Source: Marinimicrobium sp. C6131
GTDB lineage: Bacteria; Pseudomonadota; Gammaproteobacteria; Pseudomonadales; Cellvibrionaceae
Length of the DNA stretch: 64,000 nt
Direction of reading: 5' to 3'
NCBI RefSeq assembly: GCF_026153455.1
Contig: NZ_CP110629.1
Location: forward strand, 3,286,001-3,350,000
Part shown: one piece after another, positions 18,498-28,236 of the stretch
Numbering within the stretch: the stretch's first letter is position 1
How the letters are laid out: each line of letters begins with the position of its first letter
Position numbers and translations under genes: made by a program
Notes under the pieces: model-generated
The model's database searches: none
What the model was told of the DNA's origin: nothing
The model's input: only the letters and a program-made list of their open reading frames with translations

Positions 18498-19814
18498 TTA
18501 AACGCGGTCGTTTTTCTTCCCGATCTTGTGCAGTCGGGCGTAATAGAATCCGTCGTGGCCATTGTCCCGGGGCAGGAGTTGGCGCCCACATGGCTGCTCG
18601 AGCCCCCAGTCCACCTCGAGTGTTTCGCACTGGGCGTCCGGATGTTGCCGCACAAAAGCCTCCACTACCCGGGTATTTTCCTCCGGCAGAATCGAGCAGG
18701 TGGCATAGACCAACACGCCGCCGGGTTTCAGAGTGGACCACAAGGCGCTCAACAGGCGCCCCTGCAAAGCGCTCAACCGGTCGATGTCGGCGGCCGAGCG
18801 CAGCACTTTAATATCTGGCTGACGGCGGATGATGCCCGTGGCCGAGCAGGGCGCATCGAGCAGAATGCGGTCAAAGGCGGTGCCGTCCCACCAGTGGTCG
18901 GGTTGGCCGGCATCGCCGCAGCGCAAGGTGGCCTGCTTCCGTAGGCGGTCGAGATTCTCCTGCACCCGACCCAATCGGCGCGCATCGCTGTCCAGGGCGA
19001 CCACTTCGGACAGGCCCGGCTCGGTTTCCAGTATGTGTCCGGTTTTCCCGCCGGGGGCGCTACAGGCGTCCAGCACCCGCTGTCCGGGCCTGAGCTCAAG
19101 CAGCTCGGCACTGAACTGGGCCGCTTCGTCCTGGACGCTGACGCCGCCGATTTCAAAGCCGGGTAAGGCCGTTACCTGGCAGGGCGTCTGGAGGGTGATC
19201 CCGACCGGGCTGAAGGGGGTGAGGCTGGCCTCGATATCCTGGTCGCGCAACTGCGCCAGGTAGTCCTCCCGGGCAGCGTAGGCCGGGTTCACCCGAAGGG
19301 TCAGGGGCGGGTGGCCATTATTGGCTGCGATGATGGCGTCCGTCTGCTCGGGCCAGTGATGGCGCAATCGTTTAAGCAACCAGTCGGGATGAGCGGTGGT
19401 AAATCGGTCATCATCCGCCAGTGCGGTATCAAGTGCCTCTTGTTCGCGTTGAAATCGCCGTAATACCCCATTGACCAGGCCTTTTGCCCAGGGTTTTTTC
19501 AGCTCGCGGGTGCTTTCCACGGTGGCGCCGATCGCCGCATGATCGGGAATTCGGGTGTATAGCTGCTGGTAGAGCCCGAGCAGCAGCAGCGCCTGAATGT
19601 CCCCGTCTTTGGGTTTCAGCGGTTTGTCCAGCAATTGACCCAGGTAGGCATTCAGGCGGGGATACCAGCGGCAGGTCCCGTAGGTGAGTTCCTGTAACAG
19701 TGGGGCGTCGCGCTCGGGTACCCGGCTCTGGTAATCCGGCAGCAGGCTCGCCAGGGAGCCCTGCTGGCGCAGCAGGTCGGCCAGTAGTTTGGCGGCGGCC
19801 GTGCGCACCTTCAT
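18498..19814 (-). CDS. rsmB: 16S rRNA (cytosine-967-C5)-methyltransferase RsmB
   Basis: 438 residues. The N-terminal NusB-like RNA-binding domain (residues 1-140) is followed by the SAM-dependent methyltransferase domain with the SAM motif DACSAPGGKTGH (about 245) and the two catalytic cysteines, one in LLDAPCSATGIIRR (about 312) and one in VYATCSILPEEN (about 365). It methylates C967 of 16S rRNA. The start overlaps the fmt stop as ATGA, so the two are translationally coupled. Confidence 0.96.
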   Translation of the reverse strand: MKVRTAAAKLLADLLRQQGSLASLLPDYQSRVPERDAPLLQELTYGTCRWYPRLNAYLGQLLDKPLKPKDGDIQALLLLGLYQQLYTRIPDHAAIGATVESTRELKKPWAKGLVNGVLRRFQREQEALDTALADDDRFTTAHPDWLLKRLRHHWPEQTDAIIAANNGHPPLTLRVNPAYAAREDYLAQLRDQDIEASLTPFSPVGITLQTPCQVTALPGFEIGGVSVQDEAAQFSAELLELRPGQRVLDACSAPGGKTGHILETEPGLSEVVALDSDARRLGRVQENLDRLRKQATLRCGDAGQPDHWWDGTAFDRILLDAPCSATGIIRRQPDIKVLRSAADIDRLSALQGRLLSALWSTLKPGGVLVYATCSILPEENTRVVEAFVRQHPDAQCETLEVDWGLEQPCGRQLLPRDNGHDGFYYARLHKIGKKNDRV

Positions 19815-20797
19815 ACGCCGGGCTCCGGTCGGGCCAGCACTTCGCCCGGGGTGAACAGATCGGCCCGGCCGCGCAGTAGTTCGGCCACCGGCAGGGCTTT
19901 TTTCCCGGGTAATTGCAGGCGGGTCAGCTGTAGTTGGCCTTCCCCGCAGGCCACGCCGATACCGGCTTCGCTCACCGACAGCACGGTTCCGGGGGCTTCC
20001 GGACCGTCGTGGGCGACTGCCCTGGCTTCCCAGACCCGAAAACTGTCGGTCGACTCGGCGCGGCGGGTGTGGCAGATCGGGAAGGGATTGAACGCCCGCA
20101 CTCGTCGGGCCAGCTCAATGGCCGGGCGAGCCCAGTCCAACGCCGCTTCGGCCTTGGTGATCTTGGGGGCGTAAGTGCTCTGGGTGTCATCCTGTGCTTC
20201 TGGCTGGGCACAGCCCTGGACTAACTGTTCCAGAGCTGTCATCAGCGCGGGGCCGCCCAGTTCGGCCAGCCGATCGTGCAGTGCCCCGGCGGTGTCATCG
20301 GGACCGATGGGGCAGTGGGCTTTGACCAGCATGTCGCCGGTATCCAGGCCCACATCCATCTGCATGATGGTGACGCCGGATTCGGCATCGCCGGCCTCTA
20401 TGGCGCGCTGAATGGGCGCTGCACCCCGCCAGCGGGGCAACAGCGAGGCGTGCACGTTGATGCAACCCAGGCGCGGCGTATCGAGCACGGCTTTTGGCAG
20501 CAGCAGGCCGTAGGCCACCACCACCATGATGTCCGCGTTCAGGGCGGCCAGCTCGGCCTGGGCCGGCTCGGACTTCAGGGTTTCCGGCTGGAATACCGGT
20601 AAGTGGTGTTCCAGGGCCAGGGTTTTGACCGGGCTGGCATGCAACTTTTTGCCCCGCCCGGCGGGTCGGTCGGGCTGTGTGTAAACACCCACTAACTGGT
20701 GTGGCCCCGCCAGAAGAGTGCGCAGGTGGTGAGCGGCAAAATCGGGGGTGCCCGCGAAGACAATCCGCAGGCCGCCGGAGGAATCAGAGTCGGACAT
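19811..20797 (-). CDS. fmt: Methionyl-tRNA formyltransferase
   Basis: 328 residues from ATG at 20797; a TTG at 20827 would extend it but is less likely. It shows the start motif RIVFAGTPDFAA, the formyl-folate site with HASLLPRWRGAAPIQ (catalytic Asn-His-Asp region, NVHAS and later MQMDVGLDTGD), and the C-terminal OB-like tRNA-binding domain. It formylates initiator Met-tRNA. It lies between def and rsmB in the standard order and overlaps rsmB by four bases. Confidence 0.96.
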   Translation of the reverse strand: MSDSDSSGGLRIVFAGTPDFAAHHLRTLLAGPHQLVGVYTQPDRPAGRGKKLHASPVKTLALEHHLPVFQPETLKSEPAQAELAALNADIMVVVAYGLLLPKAVLDTPRLGCINVHASLLPRWRGAAPIQRAIEAGDAESGVTIMQMDVGLDTGDMLVKAHCPIGPDDTAGALHDRLAELGGPALMTALEQLVQGCAQPEAQDDTQSTYAPKITKAEAALDWARPAIELARRVRAFNPFPICHTRRAESTDSFRVWEARAVAHDGPEAPGTVLSVSEAGIGVACGEGQLQLTRLQLPGKKALPVAELLRGRADLFTPGEVLARPEPGV

Positions 20798-20827
20798 GAG
20801 GCTCGATGAGGTTGTGGCGGGCCGCAA

Positions 20828-21337
20828 TCAGGCCCGCAGTCGGTGTTGTTTTTCCAGCTTCTTGCGAATGCGCTGACGTTTGACCGGGGAGATGTAATCC
20901 ACAAACAGCTTGCCGTTCAGATGGTCCAGCTCGTGCTGAATACACACCGCCAGCAGTCCGTCCGGTTCCAGCTCAAAGGGTTTGCCGTCCCGATCCAGCG
21001 CGTTCACCCGCACCTTCTCCGGGCGCTCAACGGTCTCGTAAAAGCCCGGAATGGACAGGCAGCCCTCGTCATAGGGGCGCAGGGTCTCTTCATCCAGAAC
21101 CGTGACTTCCGGGTTGATGAACACCATCGGCTGGCTCTGATCTTCGCTCACGTCGATGACCACGACCCGTTCGTGTACGTTCACCTGAGACGCCGCCAGA
21201 CCCACGCCGGGCGCGGCGTACATGGTCTCGAACATGTCGTCCACCAATCGGCGGATGCGGTCGTCTACCTGGGTGACCGGCTTGGCCACGGTGCGCAGAC
21301 GAGGGTCGGGAAATTCCAGAATCTCGAGTTTCGCCAT
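20828..21337 (-). CDS. def: Peptide deformylase
   Basis: 169 residues, full length. All three metal-site motifs are present: GVGLAASQ (about 45), EGCLS (about 91, metal Cys) and [12 protein letters not shown] (about 133, HExxH metal ligands and catalytic Glu). It removes the formyl group from nascent proteins using Fe2+. First gene of the def-fmt-rsmB-trkA-trkH cluster, with 30 bases to fmt. The divergent LysM gene starts 284 bases away, so the promoters of both clusters are in 21338-21621. Confidence 0.97.
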   Translation of the reverse strand: MAKLEILEFPDPRLRTVAKPVTQVDDRIRRLVDDMFETMYAAPGVGLAASQVNVHERVVVIDVSEDQSQPMVFINPEVTVLDEETLRPYDEGCLSIPGFYETVERPEKVRVNALDRDGKPFELEPDGLLAVCIQHELDHLNGKLFVDYISPVKRQRIRKKLEKQHRLRA

Positions 21338-21621
21338 AATCTTTGTGACAAACCTCTAGTAAAAGGAGAAAAAGCGTTGCTAACATGATGATCACACAGC
21401 GTTTACTTGCTATGCTTCGAGTAGCGCGCGGGTTTACGCCGCCAATAATGACGACAGCCTCCACACGTGTTGTCAGCACTGTGTCAGGATTATAACCGGT
21501 ATGGGCCTTTTTACCCTAATTCAATAGGTACAGATGCACCTTGGGGATCCCGATGGGATCATCGAAGCGGGCGAAAGGGTTCCAAAGCACTCCCGGGCCT
21601 AACAATACAGGATCGGTTTCT

Positions 21622-22656
21622 ATGAAAAAGTTGATGCTGGGGCTCCTGCTGGTCCCGCTGTTCGCCATGTTGAGCTGGGCGGATGAGGCCGCGTTCCGGA
21701 GTGACCATCCGGACGAGTACATTGTCCAGAAAGGCGATACGCTCTGGGATATTTCCAACCGATTCCTCCAGACCCCCTGGTTGTGGCCGGAAATCTGGCA
21801 TGTCAACCAGCAAATTGAGAACCCCCACCTGATTTACCCCGGGGATGTCATTACTCTGGTTTATATCGATGGTGAGCCCCGGCTGACCGTGGACCGTCCG
21901 GTGAAGCTGGCTCCGGGCGAGACCAGGCTCAGTCCGAGTGTCCGGGTGTTGCCCCGCGACGAGGCCATCAGCACCATCCCGCTCGACCGGATCAACAGCT
22001 TCCTCTCGCGCAGCCGGATTGTCTCGGAAGAGGAGCTTGAAGCGGCGCCCTACATGGTGGCCGGCCCCGAGAAGCGGATCATTGTGGGCGAGGGCGATTA
22101 CGCCTATGCGCGCGGTGACTTCGAAACGGACATGACCAATTATGGGGTGTACCGCAAAGAGGAGCACTTCCGCGACCCGATCACCGGTGAATACCTGGGC
22201 ACCCACGCCCAGAATATCGGCACGGTTCGCGTTGGGAATGCCGACGAGGACATTACCCGTGTCCAGGTGCTGACCTCCCGGGAAGAAATCCGTATGGGAG
22301 ATCGGCTGTTGCCCAGTGAGGAGCGCACGATCGAATCCAACTTTTACCCCAGCGCGCCGGATAATGAAATCAACGCACTGATCCTTGCCGTAGAAGGCGG
22401 AGTGAGCCAGGTCGGCAAGCTGGATGTGGTGATGGTCAACAAGGGCGACCGCGAAGGGCTGTTGGTGGGAAATGTTCTGGCGGTACACAAACGCGGTGAG
22501 GTCACCCGCGACCCGGTGACCGGAGAGCGGATTACTCTGCCGGATGAGCGCGCTGGCCTGGTGATGATTTTCCGCACCTTTGAGAAAATGAGTCTGGCTC
22601 TGGTATTGGAAGCCGAGCGCCCACTGGCCGTAAACGACAAACTGCTCAACCCCTGA
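21622..22656 (+). CDS. LysM peptidoglycan-binding domain protein
   Basis: 344 residues from ATG at 21622; the longer frame from 21541 lacks a signal peptide, whereas this start gives MKKLMLGLLLVPLFAMLSWA, a Sec signal peptide. A LysM domain follows (about residues 30-85: YIVQKGDTLWDISNRF, then the asparagine-rich HLIYPGDVI end). The remaining 250 residues form a conserved uncharacterised beta-rich region found in this protein in gammaproteobacteria. It is the usual partner located divergently from def and upstream of dprA. Probably a periplasmic wall-binding protein; exact role unknown. Confidence 0.88.
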   Translation: MKKLMLGLLLVPLFAMLSWADEAAFRSDHPDEYIVQKGDTLWDISNRFLQTPWLWPEIWHVNQQIENPHLIYPGDVITLVYIDGEPRLTVDRPVKLAPGETRLSPSVRVLPRDEAISTIPLDRINSFLSRSRIVSEEELEAAPYMVAGPEKRIIVGEGDYAYARGDFETDMTNYGVYRKEEHFRDPITGEYLGTHAQNIGTVRVGNADEDITRVQVLTSREEIRMGDRLLPSEERTIESNFYPSAPDNEINALILAVEGGVSQVGKLDVVMVNKGDREGLLVGNVLAVHKRGEVTRDPVTGERITLPDERAGLVMIFRTFEKMSLALVLEAERPLAVNDKLLNP

Positions 22657-22694
22657 TTCAGCCCCTGGTTCAACCTGGACCGGATTGCTAGACC

Positions 22695-22719
22695 GCGCGG
22701 CCCGCCTCCCGGGCCGCGC
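22695..22719. other. GC-rich intergenic hairpin
   Basis: GCGCGGCCCG-CCTCC-CGGGCCGCGC, a perfect 10-pair stem between the LysM gene and dprA, 24 bases before the dprA start. No T tract follows. It could fold over the dprA leader and affect its translation. Confidence 0.4.
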
Positions 22720-22742
22720 ATCATGGATGACACGAGGACCTC

Positions 22743-23879
22743 ATGGAAGAACATCATTTTTCCCACCTGCTATTGCAACGACTACCCGGCGCTGGTGCCG
22801 CCAAGCGCGCTCGCCTGCTGGAACACTTTGGCTCTGCCGGAGCGGTGATTGAAGCCTCCCGCGACGCGCTCAAAGGCTGGCTGGACCCGGAAGCCTGTGC
22901 GGCGCTGGGCGATTACCAGCGAAATCCCAAAGGCTGTGCCCTGGCCCAAAGTGCGCGAAAGGATCTGGACTGGTTGGCGGAGCATCCCGAAGTCCAGGTG
23001 CTCAGTCTGGAAGATGAGGATTATCCACCGCTGCTACGGGAAATCCGCCGGGCACCCCCGCTGCTTTTTGTCCGCGGCTCCGTAACCGCCCTGAGCATGC
23101 CGCAGATCGCCATGGTCGGAAGCCGGAATCCGTCTACCGGGGGGCGCGATAACGCCCGCCAGTTCGCCGCCTTTCTGGCGGGGCGGGGCTTTGCCATTAC
23201 CAGTGGGCTGGCCATGGGGGTTGATGGCTTCGCCCACGCCGGCGCACTGGATGTGGAGGGCGTTACCATCGGTGTGATCGGCACTGGAATTGATCGCGTC
23301 TACCCGGCCCGGCACCGTCAATTGGCGGAAGATATTGTCGCCAACGGCGGCGCCGTCGTGTCGGAATTCCCGTTGCGGGCCAGTCCCCAGCCTTCGAACT
23401 TTCCCCAGCGCAACCGGATCATCAGTGGTCTGAGCGGTGGTACCCTGGTGGTGGAGGCGGCCCTGAAGAGCGGCTCCCTGATCACCGCCCGCTACGCCCT
23501 GCAACAGAACCGGGAAGTCTTCGCCATCCCCGGGTCCATCCACAACCCCCTGGCCCGGGGTTGTCACCGCCTGATTCGCGAGGGCGCGACCCTGGTGGAA
23601 ACCGCGCGGGATATTGTCGAGCAGCTTGGCGGTTACCTGGGGTATCAGAGCGACCTGTTCAGCGCCTCTTCGGAAGCGTCTCTGGAACTGACAGACAAAG
23701 AACAGCGGGTACTCGAAGCGCTGGGACACGATCCGAGAGATCTTGATTCACTGGCGGACGACAGTGACATCGAAGTGGGGGAGTTGTCGGCACTGCTGAT
23801 TGGTTTGCAACTGAAGGGCGCGATCACCGAAACCGCGGCGGGTTTTGAGCGAACAGCCTTGGCGAATCTGTGCGATTAG
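22743..23879 (+). CDS. dprA: DNA-processing protein DprA (Smf)
   Basis: 378 residues. An N-terminal helix-hairpin-helix/SAM-like region (1-80) precedes the extended Rossmann fold with IAMVGSRNPSTGG, the GGLAMGVDGFAHAGAL-type loop (SGLAMGVDGFAHAGAL) and FPQRNRIISGLS. The C-terminal winged-helix domain spans about 310-378. DprA loads RecA on incoming single-stranded DNA during natural transformation. The window also holds comM, another transformation gene, and an integron that would profit from DNA uptake. Confidence 0.96.
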   Translation: MEEHHFSHLLLQRLPGAGAAKRARLLEHFGSAGAVIEASRDALKGWLDPEACAALGDYQRNPKGCALAQSARKDLDWLAEHPEVQVLSLEDEDYPPLLREIRRAPPLLFVRGSVTALSMPQIAMVGSRNPSTGGRDNARQFAAFLAGRGFAITSGLAMGVDGFAHAGALDVEGVTIGVIGTGIDRVYPARHRQLAEDIVANGGAVVSEFPLRASPQPSNFPQRNRIISGLSGGTLVVEAALKSGSLITARYALQQNREVFAIPGSIHNPLARGCHRLIREGATLVETARDIVEQLGGYLGYQSDLFSASSEASLELTDKEQRVLEALGHDPRDLDSLADDSDIEVGELSALLIGLQLKGAITETAAGFERTALANLCD

Positions 23880-23936
23880 GCCCCTTTTCAGTAAACTACG
23901 TCCTTTCGACGTCCCTATAGAGAGGATTCGCCCCCG

Positions 23937-24509
23937 ATGAGCACCACTTTTCCCTGGAGCACCAACCCCCGCATTCAGCGTGCGGCCAAGCGCATGCGTG
24001 CCGGAGGCGTGGTCGCCTATCCCACCGAGGCGGTCTGGGGCTTGGGTTGCGATCCCAACAACGCTGAGGCTGTGGCGCGCTTGTTGGCGCTGAAGAGCCG
24101 CCCCTGGGAAAAGGGTTTGATTCTGGTTGCGGCCCGCATCGAACAGTTCGCGCCTCTGGTGGAGCGGCTGGATAAGGGGTTGCAAAAACAGTTGCGGGAG
24201 ACCTGGCCGGGGCCGGTGACCTGGTTGGTGCCCACCGCCGGCCTGGTGCCGGAGTGGATCAGCGGACGCTTCGAGTCGGTGGCGCTGCGGGTCACCGACC
24301 ATCCGGTGGCCGCGGGCCTGAGCCTCGCCTTCGGCGGCCCGATCGTGTCCACCTCCGCCAACCCGGCCGGCAAACCTTCCGCCCGCTCCGCACTGGAGGT
24401 CCGCCGTTATTTCAAAGACCGGCTGGATGACATTACCCCCGGTCGGGTTGGCAACCGAACTCAACCCTCTCAAATCCGCGACTTGATCACCGGGAATATT
24501 CTTCGCTGA
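23937..24509 (+). CDS. tsaC: Threonylcarbamoyl-AMP synthase TsaC (YrdC/Sua5 family)
   Basis: 190 residues, the length of short TsaC proteins without the Sua5 C-terminal domain. Motifs: GGVVAYPTEAVWGLGCDPNN near the N terminus, KSRPWEKGLILVA, the TWLVP region and IVSTSANPAGKPS at about 140. It makes the threonylcarbamoyl-adenylate used for t6A37 in tRNAs decoding ANN codons. In many gammaproteobacteria dprA-tsaC is followed directly by hemF-aroE; here a 5 kb accessory block is inserted between them. Confidence 0.95.
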   Translation: MSTTFPWSTNPRIQRAAKRMRAGGVVAYPTEAVWGLGCDPNNAEAVARLLALKSRPWEKGLILVAARIEQFAPLVERLDKGLQKQLRETWPGPVTWLVPTAGLVPEWISGRFESVALRVTDHPVAAGLSLAFGGPIVSTSANPAGKPSARSALEVRRYFKDRLDDITPGRVGNRTQPSQIRDLITGNILR

Positions 24510-24516
24510 AACGGCT

Positions 24517-24541
24517 CTGCATACGTATTCAATCGATTGCA
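24517..24541. promoter_or_regulatory. Tandem LacI-type operator-like palindromes
   Basis: Two overlapping 14-mers with central CG: TGCATACGTATTCA (24518-24531) and TTCAATCGATTGCA (24528-24541). They lie 97-120 bases upstream of the four-domain lipoprotein gene. The first is repeated, in inverted orientation, at 47018-47031 upstream of the other multiheme fusion gene. A 14-base match can occur by chance in 64 kb, so the evidence is the palindrome plus the position, not the match alone. Confidence 0.42.
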
Positions 24542-24637
24542 AAAGGTGTATTGTGGTATTTTCGGCCACTTTCCCCGAACTCGGCCCGCTCCCTCCGGGC
24601 GTCGCCGATCGATCGAATAACGTAAACGGAGCGCCCC

Positions 24638-27600
24638 ATGAAACGCCCTTATACCCTCCAACGCACCGCACTGCTGGCGACGGCACTGGGCAGCCTGCTG
24701 CTCACCCAGGCCTGCCAGAAAACTGAACCGGAGCCTGAATTCCAGGCCGCCAGCCCGGCGACGCTGGAGGGCGACATGATTGCCTTTCGCTCCACACTGG
24801 ATAACCGGGCTCGCATGCTGACCGTGCGTCAGCCCGATGACATCAAGCTGGCGTACGATGTGGAAACCGGCAACCTGCATCAGGCCTGGCGGGGCACGGT
24901 GCACTTTACCGGCGCGGTCTTCGATACCCGGCACGGCCCTCAGCCCGTCTCCGAGGGCGATCTCTACCTGACCCAGGATGCCCGGTGGCAGACCGAAGGG
25001 GCCAGCGTTCAGTATGGCGGCCACCGTTACTCCGGGGAGCAGTTGGCGCTGCGCTACGACGTTGAGGGTGACGGCTGGAGTGCCACGGTCTGGGAAAAGC
25101 CCAGCGCCCGTCTCGAGGAACAGAACCTGATCATCACCCGGGAGTTCGCCGTCAATGGTCTGCCCAAAGGGCTGGGCCTGACCCTGACCGACCTGGCTGA
25201 GGCCGCGGACCAGACACTGGTCGGCAGCGGTGAATGGCAGGGCAGTCAGACCCTGCGCCTGAAAAACGGCGTCACCCGGGTGCAGCGTACCTTTACCGAC
25301 CCGACCCGGGTCGAGCGACCGGATGAAGCGGGCGAAGGCGACCACCCCGGCCAGACCCTGGTTGAGGGCAGCGACTGCGCCGCCTGTCACAACCCGGAAA
25401 TCAAGACAGTCGGCCCCTCCTACCAGTCCATTGCCGAACGCTACGACAATACCCCCGAGAACCGGACCATGCTGGCCGAGAAGATCATTCTCGGGGGCGC
25501 CGGCAATTGGGGTGATGTGCCCATGAGTCCGCACCCGGACCTCAGCCAGGAAGACGCTGAGCAGATGGTCGACTACATTTTCTCCCTGCAGGAAGAAACG
25601 GAGGGAGAAACCCGCTGGAATCTGGACCAGCCAGCCACCGATACACTGGAACTGGTGGCAGAGACCCCTGCTGACGCCACGGGAAATGGTGCGCTGGTGT
25701 ACCGCCACCGTTTCAGTGGCGATCAACCCAATATCGAAAGTCTGCGCGGCACGGCCCCATCCGAAGTGGCCCGGATTTCGCGCATTCACTTCCCGGACAA
25801 GGCTTCTTTCAAGCCGCTGGATTTACGTTTCGCCTTGCAGGTAAAAACGCACCTGAAAGTGGACGAGGCGCTGGAAACCGAGTTGCGCCTGATCAGTGAC
25901 GATGGCGCAGTGGTGTACCTGAACGACGAGCTGCTGATCGACAGCTGGGGCTTCCATGGTCCCGAGCCGGAAGATGCCAGCGTTACCCTTGAGCCAGGGC
26001 TCCACGCACTGGAGGTGATTCACTTCCAGAGTCACGGCGGCGCGACCCTGTCGATGCAGTGGCGCAACCCCGAAACCGGCGAGTTTGAAATCATTCCGGC
26101 GGAGATGTTGCAGATTCAGGCCGCCGATCGCCGGGACGTGGTGCCGGTGATTACCGATCCGGAACGGGTCAAAACCATCCCCGGGGACCAGACCAAAGTC
26201 GCCGGCGTACACCCCGCCTTCGATCGCTTCCAGGCCCGCCCGGACGAGTTTGAACCCATGGTCGGCGGCATTGATTTTCTGCCCGATGGCCGGATGGTCA
26301 TCACCACCTGGGATCCGGAAGGCTCGGTGTATATCGTCAGCGACTATGACAAGGGCCCGGAACAGGCCAGCGTCAAACGTATCGCCCGGGGCCTGGCCGA
26401 ACCGCTCGGCGTGAAGGTCGTGGACGGTGATATCTACGTGCTGCAAAAACAGGAACTGACCCGTCTTGAAGATGTGAATGGCGATGAGGTCATCGACGTC
26501 TATCACTCGGTATCCGCAGACTGGTCAGTAACGGACAACTTCCATGAATTTGCTTTTGGTCTGGAATACGAGGACGGCCACTTCTACGGTACTCTGGCCA
26601 CCGCGATTCTCTCTGGCGGTGCCAGTGCTGATCCCCAGGCGCCGGATCGTGGCAAGGCCATCAAAATCCGCAAAACCGACGGGCAGGTGGAGTTCGTTGC
26701 CCACGGCCTGCGCACGCCGAACGGTATTGGCTTTGGTGTGGATGGCGAGCTGTTCATTGCCGATAACCAGGGCGACTGGTTGCCCTCCAGCAAAATCGTC
26801 GAACTGACGCCGGGGGCCTGGTATGGCTCGCGCTCGGTGGACTTCGAAGGTACCGCCGACCTGACCGAAACCAAACCGGTGGTCTGGCTGCCCCAGGACG
26901 AAATCGGCAATTCCCCCAGTGAGCCGGCACCACTGAATGTCGGCCCTTACCAGAATCAGATGATCCACGGCGAAGTGACCCACGGCGGCATCAAGCGGGT
27001 GTATGCCGAGCGGGTGAACGGCCGCTTGCAAGGTGCCGTGTTCCGCTTTATCCAGGGGCTGGAAGCCGGGGTCAACCGCCTCGACTGGGCACCGGACGGT
27101 TCACTGATCGTCGGTGGCGTCGGCAACCCGGGCAACTGGGCCGATGGTGAAAAACAGTGGTACGGACTGGAGCGTCTGGTCTACAACGGCGAGACCGCCT
27201 TCGAGATGCTCAGCGTCAGCGCCCGCTCCGACGGCTTTGTGATCGAGTTTACCGAGCCGGTGAAGGCGGGCCAGAATATCAGCCCAGAAGATTTTGAGAT
27301 TCTTCAGTGGTATTACGAGCCCACCGCCGAGTATGGCGGTCCGAAAAAGAACGTCACCGAGTTGCCGGTGGAGGGCTTTGCCCTGTCGGAGGACCGCAAG
27401 CGGGTGAGCTTCAAGCTCGGCGGACTCAAGCCCGACCATGTGGTGTATTTCCGCATCGCCCGGCCCTTTGTCAGTGAGACCGACAACAGCCTGTGGACCA
27501 CGGAAGCCTGGTACACCCTCAACGCCATTCCGGAAGACCAACCGGTGGCGCTCGAGGGTCGTCAGCCCCAGCACAATCAACTGACCGAGACCGAGCAGGC

Positions 27601-28219
27601 CGAAGGTTGGGAGCTGCTCTTTGATGGCAAAACCCTCAACGGCTTGCGCAACTACAATGCCGAGACCCTGGGTGAGCGCTGGGTGGTGGACGATGGTGCC
27701 CTGCATATGCAGGCCAACGATGGTCGCCCCGGTGGGGATGTGGTGATCACCGACGAACCTCTGGCAAGCTTCGAGCTGTACCTGGAGTGGAAGCTGGCGC
27801 GCAATGGCAATAGCGGCATCATCTACAGTGTGGATGAGTCACCGGAGTTGGAGGCGCCCTATATGAGTGGTCCGGAGTACCAACTGCTGGATAACATCGG
27901 CCACCCGGACAGTGAAATCTATACCCATCGGGCCGCCGATCTTTATGACCTGATTGCCGCCACGCCGGTCACCGTGAACCCGGCCGGCGAGTGGAACCGC
28001 ACCCGTCTGGTGGTGGATGACGGACGTATCGAGCACTGGCTCAATGGCTTTAAAGTGGTGGAAACCGAGATGGGTACGCCGGAATGGGAGGCGATGATCG
28101 CCGAGAGCAAGTTTGCCGACTGGGAAGCCTTTGCGGCAACTCCGGAGGGGCATGTGGTTCTCCAGGATCACGACGACCCGGTGTGGTTCCGTAACATCAA
28201 GTTGCGGGAATTACCGTAA
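24638..28219 (+). CDS. Four-domain lipoprotein: cytochrome c, PA14, sorbosone-dehydrogenase-like propeller, DUF1080 (3-keto-disaccharide hydrolase)
   Basis: 1,193 residues with a lipoprotein signal (LLTQAC). Domains in order: an uncharacterised N-terminal beta region (about 30-230); a monoheme cytochrome c with CAACH near residue 247 and a Met-containing VPMSPHP near 300; a PA14-like sugar-binding beta barrel (about 377-490, with YLNDELLIDSWGFH); a six-bladed propeller resembling PQQ-type glucose/sorbosone dehydrogenases (about 500-870, GRMVITTWDPEGSVY, HGLRTPNGIGFG); an Ig-like segment; and a C-terminal DUF1080 jelly roll (about 988-1193, WELLFDGKTLNGL, NSGIIY, WNRTRLVV). DUF1080 is known to hydrolyse 3-keto-glycosides. 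The heme suggests electron transfer, so oxidation and cleavage may be coupled in one polypeptide; this is inference. Confidence 0.8.
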   Translation: MKRPYTLQRTALLATALGSLLLTQACQKTEPEPEFQAASPATLEGDMIAFRSTLDNRARMLTVRQPDDIKLAYDVETGNLHQAWRGTVHFTGAVFDTRHGPQPVSEGDLYLTQDARWQTEGASVQYGGHRYSGEQLALRYDVEGDGWSATVWEKPSARLEEQNLIITREFAVNGLPKGLGLTLTDLAEAADQTLVGSGEWQGSQTLRLKNGVTRVQRTFTDPTRVERPDEAGEGDHPGQTLVEGSDCAACHNPEIKTVGPSYQSIAERYDNTPENRTMLAEKIILGGAGNWGDVPMSPHPDLSQEDAEQMVDYIFSLQEETEGETRWNLDQPATDTLELVAETPADATGNGALVYRHRFSGDQPNIESLRGTAPSEVARISRIHFPDKASFKPLDLRFALQVKTHLKVDEALETELRLISDDGAVVYLNDELLIDSWGFHGPEPEDASVTLEPGLHALEVIHFQSHGGATLSMQWRNPETGEFEIIPAEMLQIQAADRRDVVPVITDPERVKTIPGDQTKVAGVHPAFDRFQARPDEFEPMVGGIDFLPDGRMVITTWDPEGSVYIVSDYDKGPEQASVKRIARGLAEPLGVKVVDGDIYVLQKQELTRLEDVNGDEVIDVYHSVSADWSVTDNFHEFAFGLEYEDGHFYGTLATAILSGGASADPQAPDRGKAIKIRKTDGQVEFVAHGLRTPNGIGFGVDGELFIADNQGDWLPSSKIVELTPGAWYGSRSVDFEGTADLTETKPVVWLPQDEIGNSPSEPAPLNVGPYQNQMIHGEVTHGGIKRVYAERVNGRLQGAVFRFIQGLEAGVNRLDWAPDGSLIVGGVGNPGNWADGEKQWYGLERLVYNGETAFEMLSVSARSDGFVIEFTEPVKAGQNISPEDFEILQWYYEPTAEYGGPKKNVTELPVEGFALSEDRKRVSFKLGGLKPDHVVYFRIARPFVSETDNSLWTTEAWYTLNAIPEDQPVALEGRQPQHNQLTETEQAEGWELLFDGKTLNGLRNYNAETLGERWVVDDGALHMQANDGRPGGDVVITDEPLASFELYLEWKLARNGNSGIIYSVDESPELEAPYMSGPEYQLLDNIGHPDSEIYTHRAADLYDLIAATPVTVNPAGEWNRTRLVVDDGRIEHWLNGFKVVETEMGTPEWEAMIAESKFADWEAFAATPEGHVVLQDHDDPVWFRNIKLRELP

Positions 28220-28236
28220 GGTGGACAAGCGACTTC

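Noticed and set aside
24470..25789. 439-codon frame antisense to the start of the four-domain lipoprotein
   Set aside because: Shadow frame in GC-rich coding DNA; the sense gene has a signal peptide and recognisable domains.
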